Below are positions 17,867-26,535 of a stretch of DNA of 64,000 nt, in pieces (position 1 is the stretch's first letter; the number at the start of each line of letters is the position of its first letter). Source of the DNA: Bog-473 sp963726005 (GTDB lineage: Bacteria; Actinomycetota; Acidimicrobiia; Acidimicrobiales; RAAP-2); NCBI GenBank assembly GCA_963726005.1, contig CAVSAT010000015.1, positions 1 to 64,000 on the forward strand, read 5' to 3'. The notes below the pieces were generated by a model. That model saw nothing but the letters and a program-made list of their open reading frames with translations, had not been told where the DNA came from and ran no database searches. Position numbers and translations under genes: made by a program.

Positions 17867-18080
17867 GGACGAAGCCTAAACCCCGACTCGTGGGGCAGCG
17901 CCGCGCGTTCGCCTCCCGGCGCTGCCGCGCGGCGCCGGAGCTGGGCCGCGCCGCCGGACATTTTTTCGGAACTGTCCACAAAATCATTGAGAGTTTTCAC
18001 AAGGTCCGCCGGCGGAGTGGACGAGCGGCGGAGCGGCGCCGTCGGGCAACCGAAGGAGGGCCGTGGGGCACCAGGGGGAA

Positions 18081-18989
18081 CTACGCCGGCACGCTCCTCG
18101 GGGTTGCACGCGCGTGCCGGGACACGAGCTGGTCGGCGAGCGCGCGCGCCGGGCGCGCCAGCGCGCGGTCGCCGCGTTGGGCCAGGGCCACGGTGCGGCC
18201 GAGCGTCGGGGCCGTGAAGGGGATGGCGCGCAGGGAACCGTCGGCCGGAAGCGCAATGGCCGGGACCACGGCGGCGCCGAGGCCCGCGGCGACGAAGGAC
18301 AGCACGCCCGCCATCTCGCCCCCCTCGCAGACGAGATGCGGCTCCACCCCCGCCTCCCGGCACGCTGCCAGCGTGGCGACGCGCAGGTCGTAGCCCTCCC
18401 GGAACATCACCAGGTCCAGGCCGTCGAGGTCGCGCACCCTGACTCGCTGCCGCATGGCGAAGGGGTGATCGGGCGCGGTGGCCAGCACCAGCGGGTCGTC
18501 GAAGAGCGGCGTCGTCACGACGAGCGGGTCGGTCACGGGGAGCACGACGAGCGCGAGGTCGACCTCGCCCGATGCGACCTGGGGCACCAGCTGGTGCGAA
18601 CCCGCCTCGACCACCGACAGGTCGATGCCGGGGTGGCTGGCGTGGAACTCGACCAGGGCAGGGGCGAGCGCGCTGGTGATGAGGCTGGGCGTGGCACCGA
18701 CGGAGACGCGGCCCCGGGCCATGCCCGACAGGGCGCGGGCCTCGGCGCCGGTGGCCTCGATGTCGGCCAGCACCCGCTGCATGAACGGCAGGAGCGCGCC
18801 GCCGTCGGGCGTGAGCGTCACCGGGCCCTGTCCGGGTCCACGGTTGAACAGGAGCACCCCCAGCTCCTGCTCGAGGAGCCGGACCTGGCGGGAGAGCGAG
18901 GGCTGGGCCAGGTGGAGGCGGTCGGCCGCCCGGGTGAAGCTCTGTTCCTCGGCGACGGCCAGGGCGTAGGCCAGCTGGTGCAGCTGCAC
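18081..18989 (-). CDS. LysR-family transcriptional regulator
   Basis: 302 residues, usual LysR size, from a GTG at 18989. The N-terminal winged helix-turn-helix is clear (HQLAYALAVAEEQSFTRAAD, LAQPSLSRQVRLLEQELGV), and the rest has the two-lobed inducer-binding pattern (GRVSVGATPSLI, GSHQLVPQVASGEVDLALVV). It diverges from the sdh operon with about 180 bp between starts, so it may regulate that operon, its own gene, or both. An 8-bp perfect inverted repeat lies directly upstream of its start. Confidence 0.93.
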   Translation of the reverse strand: MQLHQLAYALAVAEEQSFTRAADRLHLAQPSLSRQVRLLEQELGVLLFNRGPGQGPVTLTPDGGALLPFMQRVLADIEATGAEARALSGMARGRVSVGATPSLITSALAPALVEFHASHPGIDLSVVEAGSHQLVPQVASGEVDLALVVLPVTDPLVVTTPLFDDPLVLATAPDHPFAMRQRVRVRDLDGLDLVMFREGYDLRVATLAACREAGVEPHLVCEGGEMAGVLSFVAAGLGAAVVPAIALPADGSLRAIPFTAPTLGRTVALAQRGDRALARPARALADQLVSRHARATPRSVPA

Positions 18990-18991
18990 GC

Positions 18992-19012
18992 TTCAGAGCT
19001 TATCGCTCTGAA
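18992..19012. promoter_or_regulatory. inverted repeat, candidate LysR operator
   Basis: TTCAGAGC and GCTCTGAA are perfect inverted 8-mers separated by 5 bases. The repeat is three bases upstream of the lysR start and inside the divergent region to sdhC. LysR proteins bind such palindromes and usually repress their own gene. Confidence 0.6.
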
Positions 19013-19172
19013 CTTCATGCTATTTATGTCTTTGACGTGTCGAGGGCCGGACCCTAGGGTCGGAGCAGAGCCCGGACGACGTGCAGCGGCGCGGGAGCGC
19101 CCTCGATGATGCGGCGGGCGCAGCGGCCACAGCAGGCGCAGCGGGTACTGGGCCCGCACTGAGGAGGTGCGA

Positions 19173-20003
19173 GTGACGACCACGGTCGAGAGCGCGACCA
19201 CGACCCCGGTCGCCATCGGGGCCAACCGGGGCGGGCCTGACCGGCCGACGCTGCGCGAGGACACCTGGTGGGTCGAGCCCGTGGTGACCGTGGTGATCCT
19301 GACCGCCTTCGTCGCCTACTCGACGTGGGCCGCCTTCGTCGGGAAGAACTACTACGCCGGTGACCTGTTGCACCGGAACTACATCTCGCCCTTCTACTCC
19401 CCGTGCATCGCCAACAGCTGTGTGCCGGGGAGCCACACGTTCGGGACACTGGGATTCTGGAACTACTCGCCGGCCCTGCTGATCCTGATCTTCCCCCTGG
19501 GCTTCCGCCTCACCTGTTACTACTACCGCAAGGCCTACTACCGGTCGTTCTGGTGGTCGCCGCCGGCGTGCGCGGTCGCCGACGGTCACCGCAGCTACAG
19601 CGGCGAGACGCGGTTCCCGCTCATCCTCCAGAACATCCACCGCTACTTCTTCTGGATCCTGCTCCTCTTCAACTGCATCCTCACTTACGACGCCATCCTC
19701 TCGTTCGACCAGCCGGGCATTGGCATCGGCATCGGGGTGGGCACGGTCATTCTCTGCCTGAACGCCGCGTTCCTCTGGCTCTACAGCCTTTCGTGCCACG
19801 CCTGCCGGCACTTCTGCGGCGGCCAGGTGCGCTCCTTCGCCAAGCATCCGGTCCGCTACAAGCTTTGGAAGTTCGTGACGCCCCTCAACGCCAACCACAT
19901 GCGCTTCGCCTGGATCAGCCTCTTCGGCGTCGCCATCGCCGACCTCTACGTCCGTCTCGTCGCCAGCGGGATGATCCACGACCCGGCCTTCCACTTCGGA
20001 TGA
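19173..20003 (+). CDS. sdhC: succinate dehydrogenase membrane anchor subunit (Sdh1 type)
   Basis: 276 residues. GAGGAGG at 19161-19167, five bases before the GTG at 19173, decides the start. Five membrane helices are visible: VVTVVILTAFVAYSTWAAF, the segment from FWNYSPALLILIFPLGF, RYFFWILLLFNCILTYDAIL, the segment around GVGTVILCLNAAFLWLY, and FAWISLFGVAIADLYVRL. A cysteine/histidine cluster (CHACRHFCGG) follows helix 4. This resembles the single large anchor of mycobacterial Sdh1 rather than the small SdhC/SdhD pair. It passes succinate electrons to menaquinone. Its stop overlaps the sdhA start (ATGA). Confidence 0.85.
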   Translation: MTTTVESATTTPVAIGANRGGPDRPTLREDTWWVEPVVTVVILTAFVAYSTWAAFVGKNYYAGDLLHRNYISPFYSPCIANSCVPGSHTFGTLGFWNYSPALLILIFPLGFRLTCYYYRKAYYRSFWWSPPACAVADGHRSYSGETRFPLILQNIHRYFFWILLLFNCILTYDAILSFDQPGIGIGIGVGTVILCLNAAFLWLYSLSCHACRHFCGGQVRSFAKHPVRYKLWKFVTPLNANHMRFAWISLFGVAIADLYVRLVASGMIHDPAFHFG

Positions 20004-21853
20004 TGGCGATGACCGGCCCGACCGGGACCCAGACCCAGACCCACGACTACGCGACGCACGACTACGACGTCATCATCATCGGAGCCGGCGGCTCCGGCCT
20101 GCGCGCCGCCATCGAGGCCAAGGAGCGCGGCCTGCGGGTCGCGCTCGTCTGCAAGTCGCTGCTCGGCAAGGCGCACACGGTCATGGCCGAGGGCGGCATG
20201 GCCGCCGCCATGGGCCACGTCTGGCCCGAGGACAACTGGCAGGTCCACTTCCGCGACACCATGCGCGGCGGCAAGATGCTCAACAACTGGCGCATGGCGC
20301 AGATCCACGCCATGGAGGCGCCCGATCGGGTCTTCGAGCTCGAGCGCTGGGGCGCGCTGTTCGACCGCACCAGCGACGGCCGCATCACTCAGCGCGACTT
20401 CGGCGGCCACCGCTACGCCCGCCTGGCCCACGTGGGCGACCGCACCGGGCTGGAGCTGATCCGCACCCTCCAGCAGAAGGTGGTCTCCATGGGGACCGAC
20501 GTCTTCATGGAGTGCAAGATCCTGCGCCTGCTGCCCGACGCCGAGGGGCGCATCTCGGGCGCAGTGGGCTACATGCGCCCGACCGGGGAGATGAAGCTCT
20601 TCACCGCCAAGGCTTTCGTGCTCGCCACCGGCTCGATCGGCAAGGCGTGGAAATACACCTCCAACTCGTGGGAGTCGGTCGGCGACGGCCACGCCATGGC
20701 CATCTGGGCCGGCGCCGACGTGATCGACATGGAGTGCGTGCAGTTCCACCCGACGGGCATGGTGTGGCCGCTGTCGGTGCGCGGCATCCTCGTGACCGAG
20801 GGCGTGCGCGGCGACGGCGGCGTGCTGCGCAACTCCGAGGGCACGCGCTTCATGTTCAACTACGTGGCCGACATGTTCCGGGCCGAGACGGCGGAGACCG
20901 AAGAGGAAGCCGACGCCTGGTACGAGGACCACATCAACAACCGGCGCACGCCCGACCTGCTGCCGCGTGACGAAGTGGCCCGGGCCATCAACTCCGAGGT
21001 GAAGGCCGGCCGGGGCACCCCGCACGGCGGCGTCTACCTCGACATCGCCACGCGGCGCAGCGCCGAGTACATCCGGCGCCGCCTGCCCTCGATGTACCAC
21101 CAGTTCATGGAGCTGGCCGGCGTCGACATCACGGCCGAGGCCATGGAGGTCGGACCGACGTGCCACTACATGATGGGCGGGGTGCGGGTCGACGCGGAGA
21201 CCCAGGCCGCCACCGTCCCGGGCCTCTTCGCCATCGGCGAGGTCTCGGGCGGCATGCACGGGGCGAACCGCCTCGGGGGCAACTCGCTCTCGGACCTCAT
21301 CGTCTTCGGCCGCCGGGCCGGCATCGGTGCGGCCGACTTCGCGGACGGCCGCGCCGGTTCGCCGAGCGTCGACGCGGCGGAGGTCGCCTCGGTGATCGAC
21401 GATGCCTTCGTCCCGTTCGGGCGTGAGGACGGGTACAACCCCTACGACGTCCACGAGGAGCTGCAGGAGACCATGCAGTCACTCGTCGGCATCATCCGCA
21501 CCGGGCCCGAGCTCGAGGAGGCGCTGGCCAAGCTCGAGGACCTGAAGCAGCAGACGGCCAAGGTGCAGGTGAAGGGCGGGCGGGCCTACAACCCGGGCTG
21601 GAACCTGGCCACGGACCTGCCCTCCATGATCACGACCTCCATCGCCGTGGCGCAGGGGGCGCTCAACCGCAAGGAGTCGCGGGGCGGGCACACGCGCGAG
21701 GACTACCCGGGACCGGATCCCGAGATGGGCAAGGTCAACTTCGTGCAGCACCAGACCGGCGAGCACGGGTACCTGGCGCCGATCGCCATCGCCCCCGAGC
21801 CGCTGCCCGAGATGCCTGCCGAGCTGCGCGCGCTGTTCGAGGAGGGTAACTGA
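20000..21853 (+). CDS. sdhA: succinate dehydrogenase flavoprotein subunit
   Basis: 617 residues from the ATG at 20000, which overlaps the sdhC stop; a second ATG follows immediately. The FAD-binding motif DVIIIGAGGSGLRAAIEAKE lies near residue 16. The covalent-FAD region reads HTVMAEGGMAAAMG. Substrate-site motifs QFHPTGM, TEGVRGDGG and GANRLGGNSLSDL are present. It oxidises succinate to fumarate. Middle gene of sdhCAB; sdhB starts 3 bp after its stop. The order anchor-flavoprotein-iron/sulfur matches mycobacterial Sdh1. Confidence 0.97.
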   Translation: MMAMTGPTGTQTQTHDYATHDYDVIIIGAGGSGLRAAIEAKERGLRVALVCKSLLGKAHTVMAEGGMAAAMGHVWPEDNWQVHFRDTMRGGKMLNNWRMAQIHAMEAPDRVFELERWGALFDRTSDGRITQRDFGGHRYARLAHVGDRTGLELIRTLQQKVVSMGTDVFMECKILRLLPDAEGRISGAVGYMRPTGEMKLFTAKAFVLATGSIGKAWKYTSNSWESVGDGHAMAIWAGADVIDMECVQFHPTGMVWPLSVRGILVTEGVRGDGGVLRNSEGTRFMFNYVADMFRAETAETEEEADAWYEDHINNRRTPDLLPRDEVARAINSEVKAGRGTPHGGVYLDIATRRSAEYIRRRLPSMYHQFMELAGVDITAEAMEVGPTCHYMMGGVRVDAETQAATVPGLFAIGEVSGGMHGANRLGGNSLSDLIVFGRRAGIGAADFADGRAGSPSVDAAEVASVIDDAFVPFGREDGYNPYDVHEELQETMQSLVGIIRTGPELEEALAKLEDLKQQTAKVQVKGGRAYNPGWNLATDLPSMITTSIAVAQGALNRKESRGGHTREDYPGPDPEMGKVNFVQHQTGEHGYLAPIAIAPEPLPEMPAELRALFEEGN

Positions 21854-21856
21854 GCC

Positions 21857-22636
21857 ATGGCCGACACCGAGAAGGTCACCATGCGGATCTGGCGGGGGGA
21901 CGACCAGGGTGGTGCGTTCACCGACTACGTGATGCCCGCCGTCGAGGGCGAGGTCGTGCTCGACGTGATCCACCGGATTCAGGCCACCGACGCACCGGAC
22001 CTGGCCTGCCGCTGGAACTGCAAGGCCGGCAAGTGCGGCTCGTGCTCGGCCGAGATCAACGGGCTGCCCCGCCTCATGTGCATGACGCGGATGGACACCC
22101 TGCCCGAGGGCGAGCCGGTCACGGTGGCGCCGATGAAGACCTTCCCCATCGTCCGCGACCTGGTGACCGACGTGTCGTTCAACTACGAGGTGGCCAAGAC
22201 CATCCCGGCCTTCACGCCGGGTCCCGAGCCCGAGGGCGGCTACCGGATGATGCAGGTCGACGTGGAGCGCGGCCAGGAGTTCCGCAAGTGCATCGAGTGC
22301 TTCATGTGCCAAGACGTCTGTCACGTCATCAGGGACCACGAGGACAACAAGCCCCGCTACGCGGGTCCGCGGTTCTTCATTCGCTTCGCCGAGCTCGAGA
22401 TGCACCCCCTCGACGTCAAGGATCGCCGGGAGCTCGCCCACGACAAGGGTCTCGGCATGTGCAACATCACGAAGTGCTGCACCGAGGTCTGCCCGGAGCA
22501 CATCAAGATCACCGACAACGCCATCATCCCGATGAAGGAGCGGGTGGTCGACGCGCGCTACGACCCGGTCGCCTGGCTCGGGCGCAAGATCACGGGTCGC
22601 TCCAAGAAGCCCGCAGAAGAGGCTTCCGCGGGCTGA
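21857..22636 (+). CDS. sdhB: succinate dehydrogenase iron-sulfur subunit
   Basis: 259 residues. Three iron-sulfur sites are visible: the ferredoxin-like [2Fe-2S] site CRWNCKAGKCGSC plus a downstream Cys (MCMTRMD), then CIECFMCQDVC and CNITKCCTEVCP for the [4Fe-4S] and [3Fe-4S] centres. It carries electrons from SdhA to the membrane anchor. GAGGAGG lies at the end of sdhA, and the ATG at 21857 follows three bases after that gene's stop. Confidence 0.97.
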   Translation: MADTEKVTMRIWRGDDQGGAFTDYVMPAVEGEVVLDVIHRIQATDAPDLACRWNCKAGKCGSCSAEINGLPRLMCMTRMDTLPEGEPVTVAPMKTFPIVRDLVTDVSFNYEVAKTIPAFTPGPEPEGGYRMMQVDVERGQEFRKCIECFMCQDVCHVIRDHEDNKPRYAGPRFFIRFAELEMHPLDVKDRRELAHDKGLGMCNITKCCTEVCPEHIKITDNAIIPMKERVVDARYDPVAWLGRKITGRSKKPAEEASAG

Positions 22637-22722
22637 GCAGTAGGCTGCGCCCCTGCGTTCGGGGCCGCGCCGCCCGGCATCGCTCCGGACGCCCCACACC
22701 GACCCCCACAACGGATCCCCCC

Positions 22723-23244
22723 ATGGCCCGCTACCTCTCACCCGAATGGGTGCAGTCCTTCGACGACGCACTCAGCACACTCGACCTGTCCGACGTGGTC
22801 GCCGCAGCCGGTGCGCGATCGCTGGCCGCGGCCGACGGGACGTTCAGCGTGGTCCAGGTCGTCACGGGCGTCCCGCCCAGCGGCCCCGCCGGCCACGCCG
22901 GACCGGACGTCGAGTCGCCGGCGACGACCGACGTGCGCGTGGTCCTGACAGTGGCGGACGGGCGCGCCCGCCTCGCGCTCGACCCGAGCGGGGACGTACC
23001 CGGCACGGCGACGATCGTGCTCGGCTACGCCGATGCCGCCGCCATGGCACGCGGGGAGCTCGACCCCGCCGATGCGCTCGCGGCGGGGCGGGTGCGCGTC
23101 CGCGGTGACCTGGCGGCGCTCGTCGCCGGCCAGGACGTGCTGGCCGCCGCGGCGACCCGGCTCGGGACGGACCTGGCGGACCTGGCGGACCTGACGGAGC
23201 CGACGGACCCGACGGACCCGACGGACCCGACGGACCCGGGCTGA
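22723..23244 (+). CDS. SCP2 sterol-binding-domain-like protein with repeat tail
   Basis: 173 residues. The body (FDDALSTLDLSDVVAAAGAR, VVLTVADGRARLALDPSG, DAAAMARGELDPADALAAGR, VRVRGDLAALVAGQDVLAAA) matches the SCP2-like alpha/beta fold that carries lipids or acyl-CoA. The last 23 residues are repeats (LADLADLTEPTDPTDP) encoded by a 9-bp tandem repeat, GACGGACCC, at about 23202-23240, which is probably length-variable. It is 86 bp after sdhB and 9 bp before the SDR gene. A role in lipid metabolism is inferred from family only. Confidence 0.8.
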   Translation: MARYLSPEWVQSFDDALSTLDLSDVVAAAGARSLAAADGTFSVVQVVTGVPPSGPAGHAGPDVESPATTDVRVVLTVADGRARLALDPSGDVPGTATIVLGYADAAAMARGELDPADALAAGRVRVRGDLAALVAGQDVLAAAATRLGTDLADLADLTEPTDPTDPTDPTDPG

Positions 23245-23253
23245 CCGCGCGGC

Positions 23254-24072
23254 GTGGTCCGCACCCGCTTCTCGCCCTCGGCGCGCCCACCAGAGTTTGG
23301 CGGGCGCTACCGCGGCCAGGTCTGCGTCGTCACCGGCGCCTCGGCCGGTTTGGGCGCACAGCTCTGCCGCGACCTGGTCCGGGCCCGCGCGACGGTCGTC
23401 GGGTTGGCCCGCAACACCCAGAGGCTCGACGCCCTCGCGACCGAGTTGCGCGCACAATCGCCGGAGTCGCGGACCATCACCTGTGACGTGTCCGACACCG
23501 TGGCCCTCAGATGCGCCCTCGAGCAGGTGACCGCGACCCACGGTCGCATCGACCTGCTGATCAACAATGCCGCACAGGACCCCGGTGTCCGCCTGGTCGA
23601 GATCGGCGAGGAGGACTATCGCCACACCTTCGACGTCAACTTCTTCGCCCCGGTCGCTGCGAGCCTGGCCGTGCTCCCGGCCATGGTCGAACGCGGGCGC
23701 GGCACGATCGTCAATGTCTCGTCGGACGGCGGCCGGCTGCCCTCCCCCGGTCCGGGGGCCTACCCCTCGTCGAAGGCGGCGCTGTCGGCATTCACCGAGT
23801 CCACCTCTTTCCGCCTGGCCCCCAAGGGGGTCCGCGTCCAAGTCGTCTATCCGGCCTTCATGGCCACCGAGCTCGGGCTGCGTGCGCTCGGACGTGGTCT
23901 GCGCCGTCCTCCCCGGATGATGACCCGCAGCGTCGACGCAGTATCACGCCGGATCCTGGCCGAGGCCGGAGGACCCGCGCTCGAGATCAGCGCGTCCGGT
24001 CTGATCGACGCCGCCATGGTCTTCCGCTACGTGATGCCCCGGACCTATCACCGTCTCCGCCGCAACTGGTAG
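23254..24072 (+). CDS. short-chain dehydrogenase/reductase (SDR)
   Basis: 272 residues from a GTG at 23254. The classical SDR motifs are present: TGASAGLG for nucleotide binding, CDVSD, NNAAQ, the catalytic serine in IVNVSSDGG and YPSSK for the Tyr/Lys pair. Loop arginines after the first beta strand (LARNTQR) suggest NADP(H). The substrate is unknown. It is 9 bp downstream of the SCP2-like gene, with which it may be cotranscribed, suggesting a lipid or isoprenoid substrate. Confidence 0.92.
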   Translation: MVRTRFSPSARPPEFGGRYRGQVCVVTGASAGLGAQLCRDLVRARATVVGLARNTQRLDALATELRAQSPESRTITCDVSDTVALRCALEQVTATHGRIDLLINNAAQDPGVRLVEIGEEDYRHTFDVNFFAPVAASLAVLPAMVERGRGTIVNVSSDGGRLPSPGPGAYPSSKAALSAFTESTSFRLAPKGVRVQVVYPAFMATELGLRALGRGLRRPPRMMTRSVDAVSRRILAEAGGPALEISASGLIDAAMVFRYVMPRTYHRLRRNW

Positions 24073-24251
24073 GACGCCTGGTGCGATCGGCCCGCACCCG
24101 TCAGGTGACCGGTCGGTCCACCATGGGGCAATTGTCGGCGGGTTGCGGTGCGAACGGTCTCGCACCGGCACCCGCCCGAGCGAACAACACGTGACAGAAG
24201 TATCGTTTCGGTACCGGCTCGCGAAGGTCGGGCCGCGGTAGGAGGGACGAC

Positions 24252-24464
24252 GTGCATCAGCCGATCGACGACCACTTCCTTTTGAGATACCGGGCCCTGC
24301 TGGACGCCGAAGACGTGGCGTTCGACGAGCTCGAGCACGCATGCGAGGACGGCGACCGCATGCAGTTCGACAAGGACATGGTCGATTGGCAGAACGCCCT
24401 CGAGCACAAGCTGGTCTTCCTGGCGAACGCCGGAATCGAGCTGAAACTCCCCGTTCTGGGCTGA
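24252..24464 (+). CDS. small acidic hypothetical protein
   Basis: 70 residues, DHFLLRYRALLDAEDVAFDE, then HACEDGDRMQFDKDMVDWQN and a hydrophobic end (KLVFLANAGIELKLPVLG). AGGAGGG lies five bases before the GTG at 24252, strong support for real translation. It appears helical and acidic. No family was recognised. Copies of CGAACAACAC lie on both sides (near 24180 and at 24479-24517). Confidence 0.65.
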   Translation: MHQPIDDHFLLRYRALLDAEDVAFDELEHACEDGDRMQFDKDMVDWQNALEHKLVFLANAGIELKLPVLG

Positions 24465-24478
24465 GCGTCCCCCCAGCA

Positions 24479-24517
24479 CCGAACAACACCCGAACAACAC
24501 CCGAACAACACCCGAAC
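24479..24517. repeat. 11-bp tandem repeat (CCGAACAACAC), 3.5 copies
   Basis: Three perfect copies of CCGAACAACAC followed by CCGAAC, directly after the stop of the 70-residue gene. A single CGAACAACAC also occurs about 70 bp upstream of that gene. Confidence 0.9.
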
Positions 24518-24591
24518 GCCCGGGCGCTCCCCGTCAGCGGCCGGGACGATCGGCCCTGGCGCTCGCCACCACCTGCGACCAGGATGGTGGG

Positions 24592-25005
24592 GTGGCGAAG
24601 TCATCCGAGAAGGGCTCCTCCTCCGCCGACACCAATGGTGGCCGCGGATCCAAATCGCATGCGGCGCCCGGGATCGTCGCCCCGTCGAACCGCGTGAACG
24701 TCGCGTTGCCGTTCTCGCAGATTCGCCTCGAGGAACCGAGCAGGGAGCTGGCCGCGTTGGCGGCGCTGCTGTTCGACCTGGTCGGGACGATGGCCGAATG
24801 GGTACCCGAGGACCAACTCGAGGACCTGAGCGCGCTGGGCACGGGTCCTGCGCGACAGGCTGCGCTGAGAGGCCCTTCTGTAGGGAACGCACCCGGCCCG
24901 CTCAGGTCAGCCCGATCGTTTCGGCCGCCTGGCGGATCGTCGCCTCGAAGAATCGGCCCGGGTCGAGGATCGTGTTGCGCCAGTGCCCGAACACCTCGAG
25001 GCTGA
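24592..25005 (+). CDS. hypothetical protein
   Basis: 137 residues from a GTG at 24592. Residues 1-90 look like real protein: a polar head (MAKSSEKGSSSADTNGG), then VNVALPFSQIRLEEPSRELA and LAALLFDLVGTMAEWVPEDQ. After about residue 95 the composition becomes Pro/Arg/Ser-rich because the frame runs antisense into the end of the tetR gene (24902-25005). The true end may be earlier if a base is missing. Family unknown. Confidence 0.5.
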   Translation: MAKSSEKGSSSADTNGGRGSKSHAAPGIVAPSNRVNVALPFSQIRLEEPSRELAALAALLFDLVGTMAEWVPEDQLEDLSALGTGPARQAALRGPSVGNAPGPLRSARSFRPPGGSSPRRIGPGRGSCCASARTPRG

Positions 25006-25606
25006 TGACCCCGACGATGGTCGTCCAGGCCTGGATCGCCAGGACGACCTTCTTGACGGGCATCCCGGAGAAGAGCCCGTCGGCCACGGGCGCCACCGCC
25101 TCGCGCAGCTCGGCCGAGACGTGCCGCGTCCGCTTGTCCGTCCGGAGCCGGCCGGCCGCCTTGGCCGCGACCACGGGACGCACCAGCGCCGCCGCCACCC
25201 GCGCGTACGGCTCGACCGTGTCCTGGGGCGCCTCGTAGCCGGGAACGGGGGTCCCGAAGATGAGCCCCCACTCGTGCGGGTGCCCGAGGGCCCAGGCGCG
25301 CAGAGCCCGGGGCACGAACAGCCACCGCTCCGCGTCGCCCCTGGCGCTCCCGTCCGCCTCGTCCGCCGCCTGTTCCGCCGCCGCCGCCAGCGATTCGTAG
25401 GCGCCGAGGATGAGGGCGCTGAGTAGGGCATCACGCCCGTCGAAGTAGCGGTAGAGCGCCGACGGGGCCAGCTCGAGATCACGGGCAATGGACCGCAGCG
25501 AAAGGGCCGCTGCCCCTTCCCGGGCCACGTGCTGACGCGCCACGGCAAGGATCTCCGCGGTCATCTCCTCGCGGACCCTCTCCCGGGCGGTGCGTGCGGT
25601 TGCCAT
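24902..25606 (-). CDS. TetR-family transcriptional regulator
   Basis: 234 residues from the ATG at 25606; an in-frame upstream ATG would add 40 non-TetR residues and cover the promoter. The helix-turn-helix reads EGAAALSLRSIARDLELAPS followed by ALYRYFDGRDALL. The remainder is helical, with WALGHPHEWGLIFGTPVPGY, the WHG-type C-terminal ligand domain. It diverges from the nitroreductase-family gene. A perfect palindrome sits in the spacer of that gene's promoter, and a looser TGTTC-N8-GAACA repeat lies just upstream of tetR itself, so it probably represses both. Confidence 0.93.
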   Translation of the reverse strand: MATARTARERVREEMTAEILAVARQHVAREGAAALSLRSIARDLELAPSALYRYFDGRDALLSALILGAYESLAAAAEQAADEADGSARGDAERWLFVPRALRAWALGHPHEWGLIFGTPVPGYEAPQDTVEPYARVAAALVRPVVAAKAAGRLRTDKRTRHVSAELREAVAPVADGLFSGMPVKKVVLAIQAWTTIVGVISLEVFGHWRNTILDPGRFFEATIRQAAETIGLT

Positions 25607-25645
25607 GGGGCCAGTCTGAATGTTCCACATCGAGAACACAAGTCC

Positions 25646-25674
25646 TTGACAAGAACACTGTTCTCTTTTAGTAT
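25646..25674 (+). promoter_or_regulatory. consensus promoter with TetR-type operator in the spacer
   Basis: TTGACA (25646-25651) and TAGTAT (25669-25674) are separated by exactly 17 bases. The spacer holds the perfect 13-bp palindrome AGAACACTGTTCT (25652-25664), where a bound repressor would block RNA polymerase. Predicted transcription start is near 25681. This favours translation from 25710 rather than the ATG at 25677. Confidence 0.85.
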
Positions 25675-25709
25675 CGATGTTCATGGACACGACCACCCAG
25701 GAGACATCG

Positions 25710-26186
25710 ATGAGCACGATTCCCAACCCCGAGCAGCCTGCTTCGGCCCACTACAAGCGGCCCGACTGGTTCACCCGCAACGTCTTCAACCGTGCGCTCA
25801 GTGGCCTGACCCGCATGGGCATCAGCGTCTGGGGGTCACGGGTGCTCGAACACCGCGGCCGGACCAGCGGCAAGCTGCACCGCACCCCGGTGAACCTCCT
25901 CTCCATCGAGGGGACGCAGTACCTCGTCGCCCCGCGCGGAGAGACCCAGTGGGTCCGCAACGTGCGCCAAGCCGACGGGCATCTCGTGCTGATCCTCGGC
26001 CGCCGCCGCCAACTCTGCACCGCACAGGAGGTACCCGTGACCGACCGGGTGCCCATCCTGCGGGCCTACCTGCGCCGCTGGAAGTTCGAGACCGGAATGT
26101 TCTTCGACGGCGTCACGCCCGACTCCACCGACGCCCAATGGGCCGAAGTCGCCGCCCGACACCCGGTGTTCGCGCTGAGCTGCTGA
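25710..26186 (+). CDS. deazaflavin (F420)-dependent nitroreductase-family protein
   Basis: 158 residues. The start at 25710 (MSTIPNPEQPASAHYKRPDW) has AGGAG six bases upstream and lies downstream of the predicted transcription start. The family (DDN-like, PF04075) is recognised by LEHRGRTSGKLHRTPVNLLS, TQYLVAPRGETQWVRNVRQA and LGRRRQL. Members use F420H2 to reduce quinones or nitro compounds. The gene is divergent from tetR and almost certainly under its control, suggesting an inducible detoxification role. Confidence 0.9.
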   Translation: MSTIPNPEQPASAHYKRPDWFTRNVFNRALSGLTRMGISVWGSRVLEHRGRTSGKLHRTPVNLLSIEGTQYLVAPRGETQWVRNVRQADGHLVLILGRRRQLCTAQEVPVTDRVPILRAYLRRWKFETGMFFDGVTPDSTDAQWAEVAARHPVFALSC

Positions 26187-26535
26187 GGTGTTCCTGGCAG
26201 TGCGACGCACCTGACCAGCCGTAACCTTCGGACAGTTGGCCCCGGTCAGTCAGGAGTGTTCCCTCCGACTTTCGACGGCGCAGACTGGACGACGGCAATG
26301 GCGTGGGGGGCATGCACGTCCTCCCGGCTGCTCAGGCCGCTTCGCCCTGCGAAAAAGCCCGCTGGGATGGCGTGCGTTCCGTACCTGGCGACACACCAAT
26401 GGCAGTGACTCCGTGCCAAATGGGGGCCAAAGGACGGGTTTTCTGACGCGGTCCCGGCGGGTTATCACATCGGTGAACGGGTCTCAACGAACGATTGGCT
26501 GGGCAACCTCGAAGAGTCTGCTCCCGGTGGCGTCC
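26187..26535. other. intergenic stretch before the repeat-protein gene
   Basis: 349 bases with no recognisable gene, RNA or strong hairpin. The composition is less GC-rich than the flanks, and it may contain the promoter of the following surface-protein gene. Nothing specific is seen. Confidence 0.4.
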
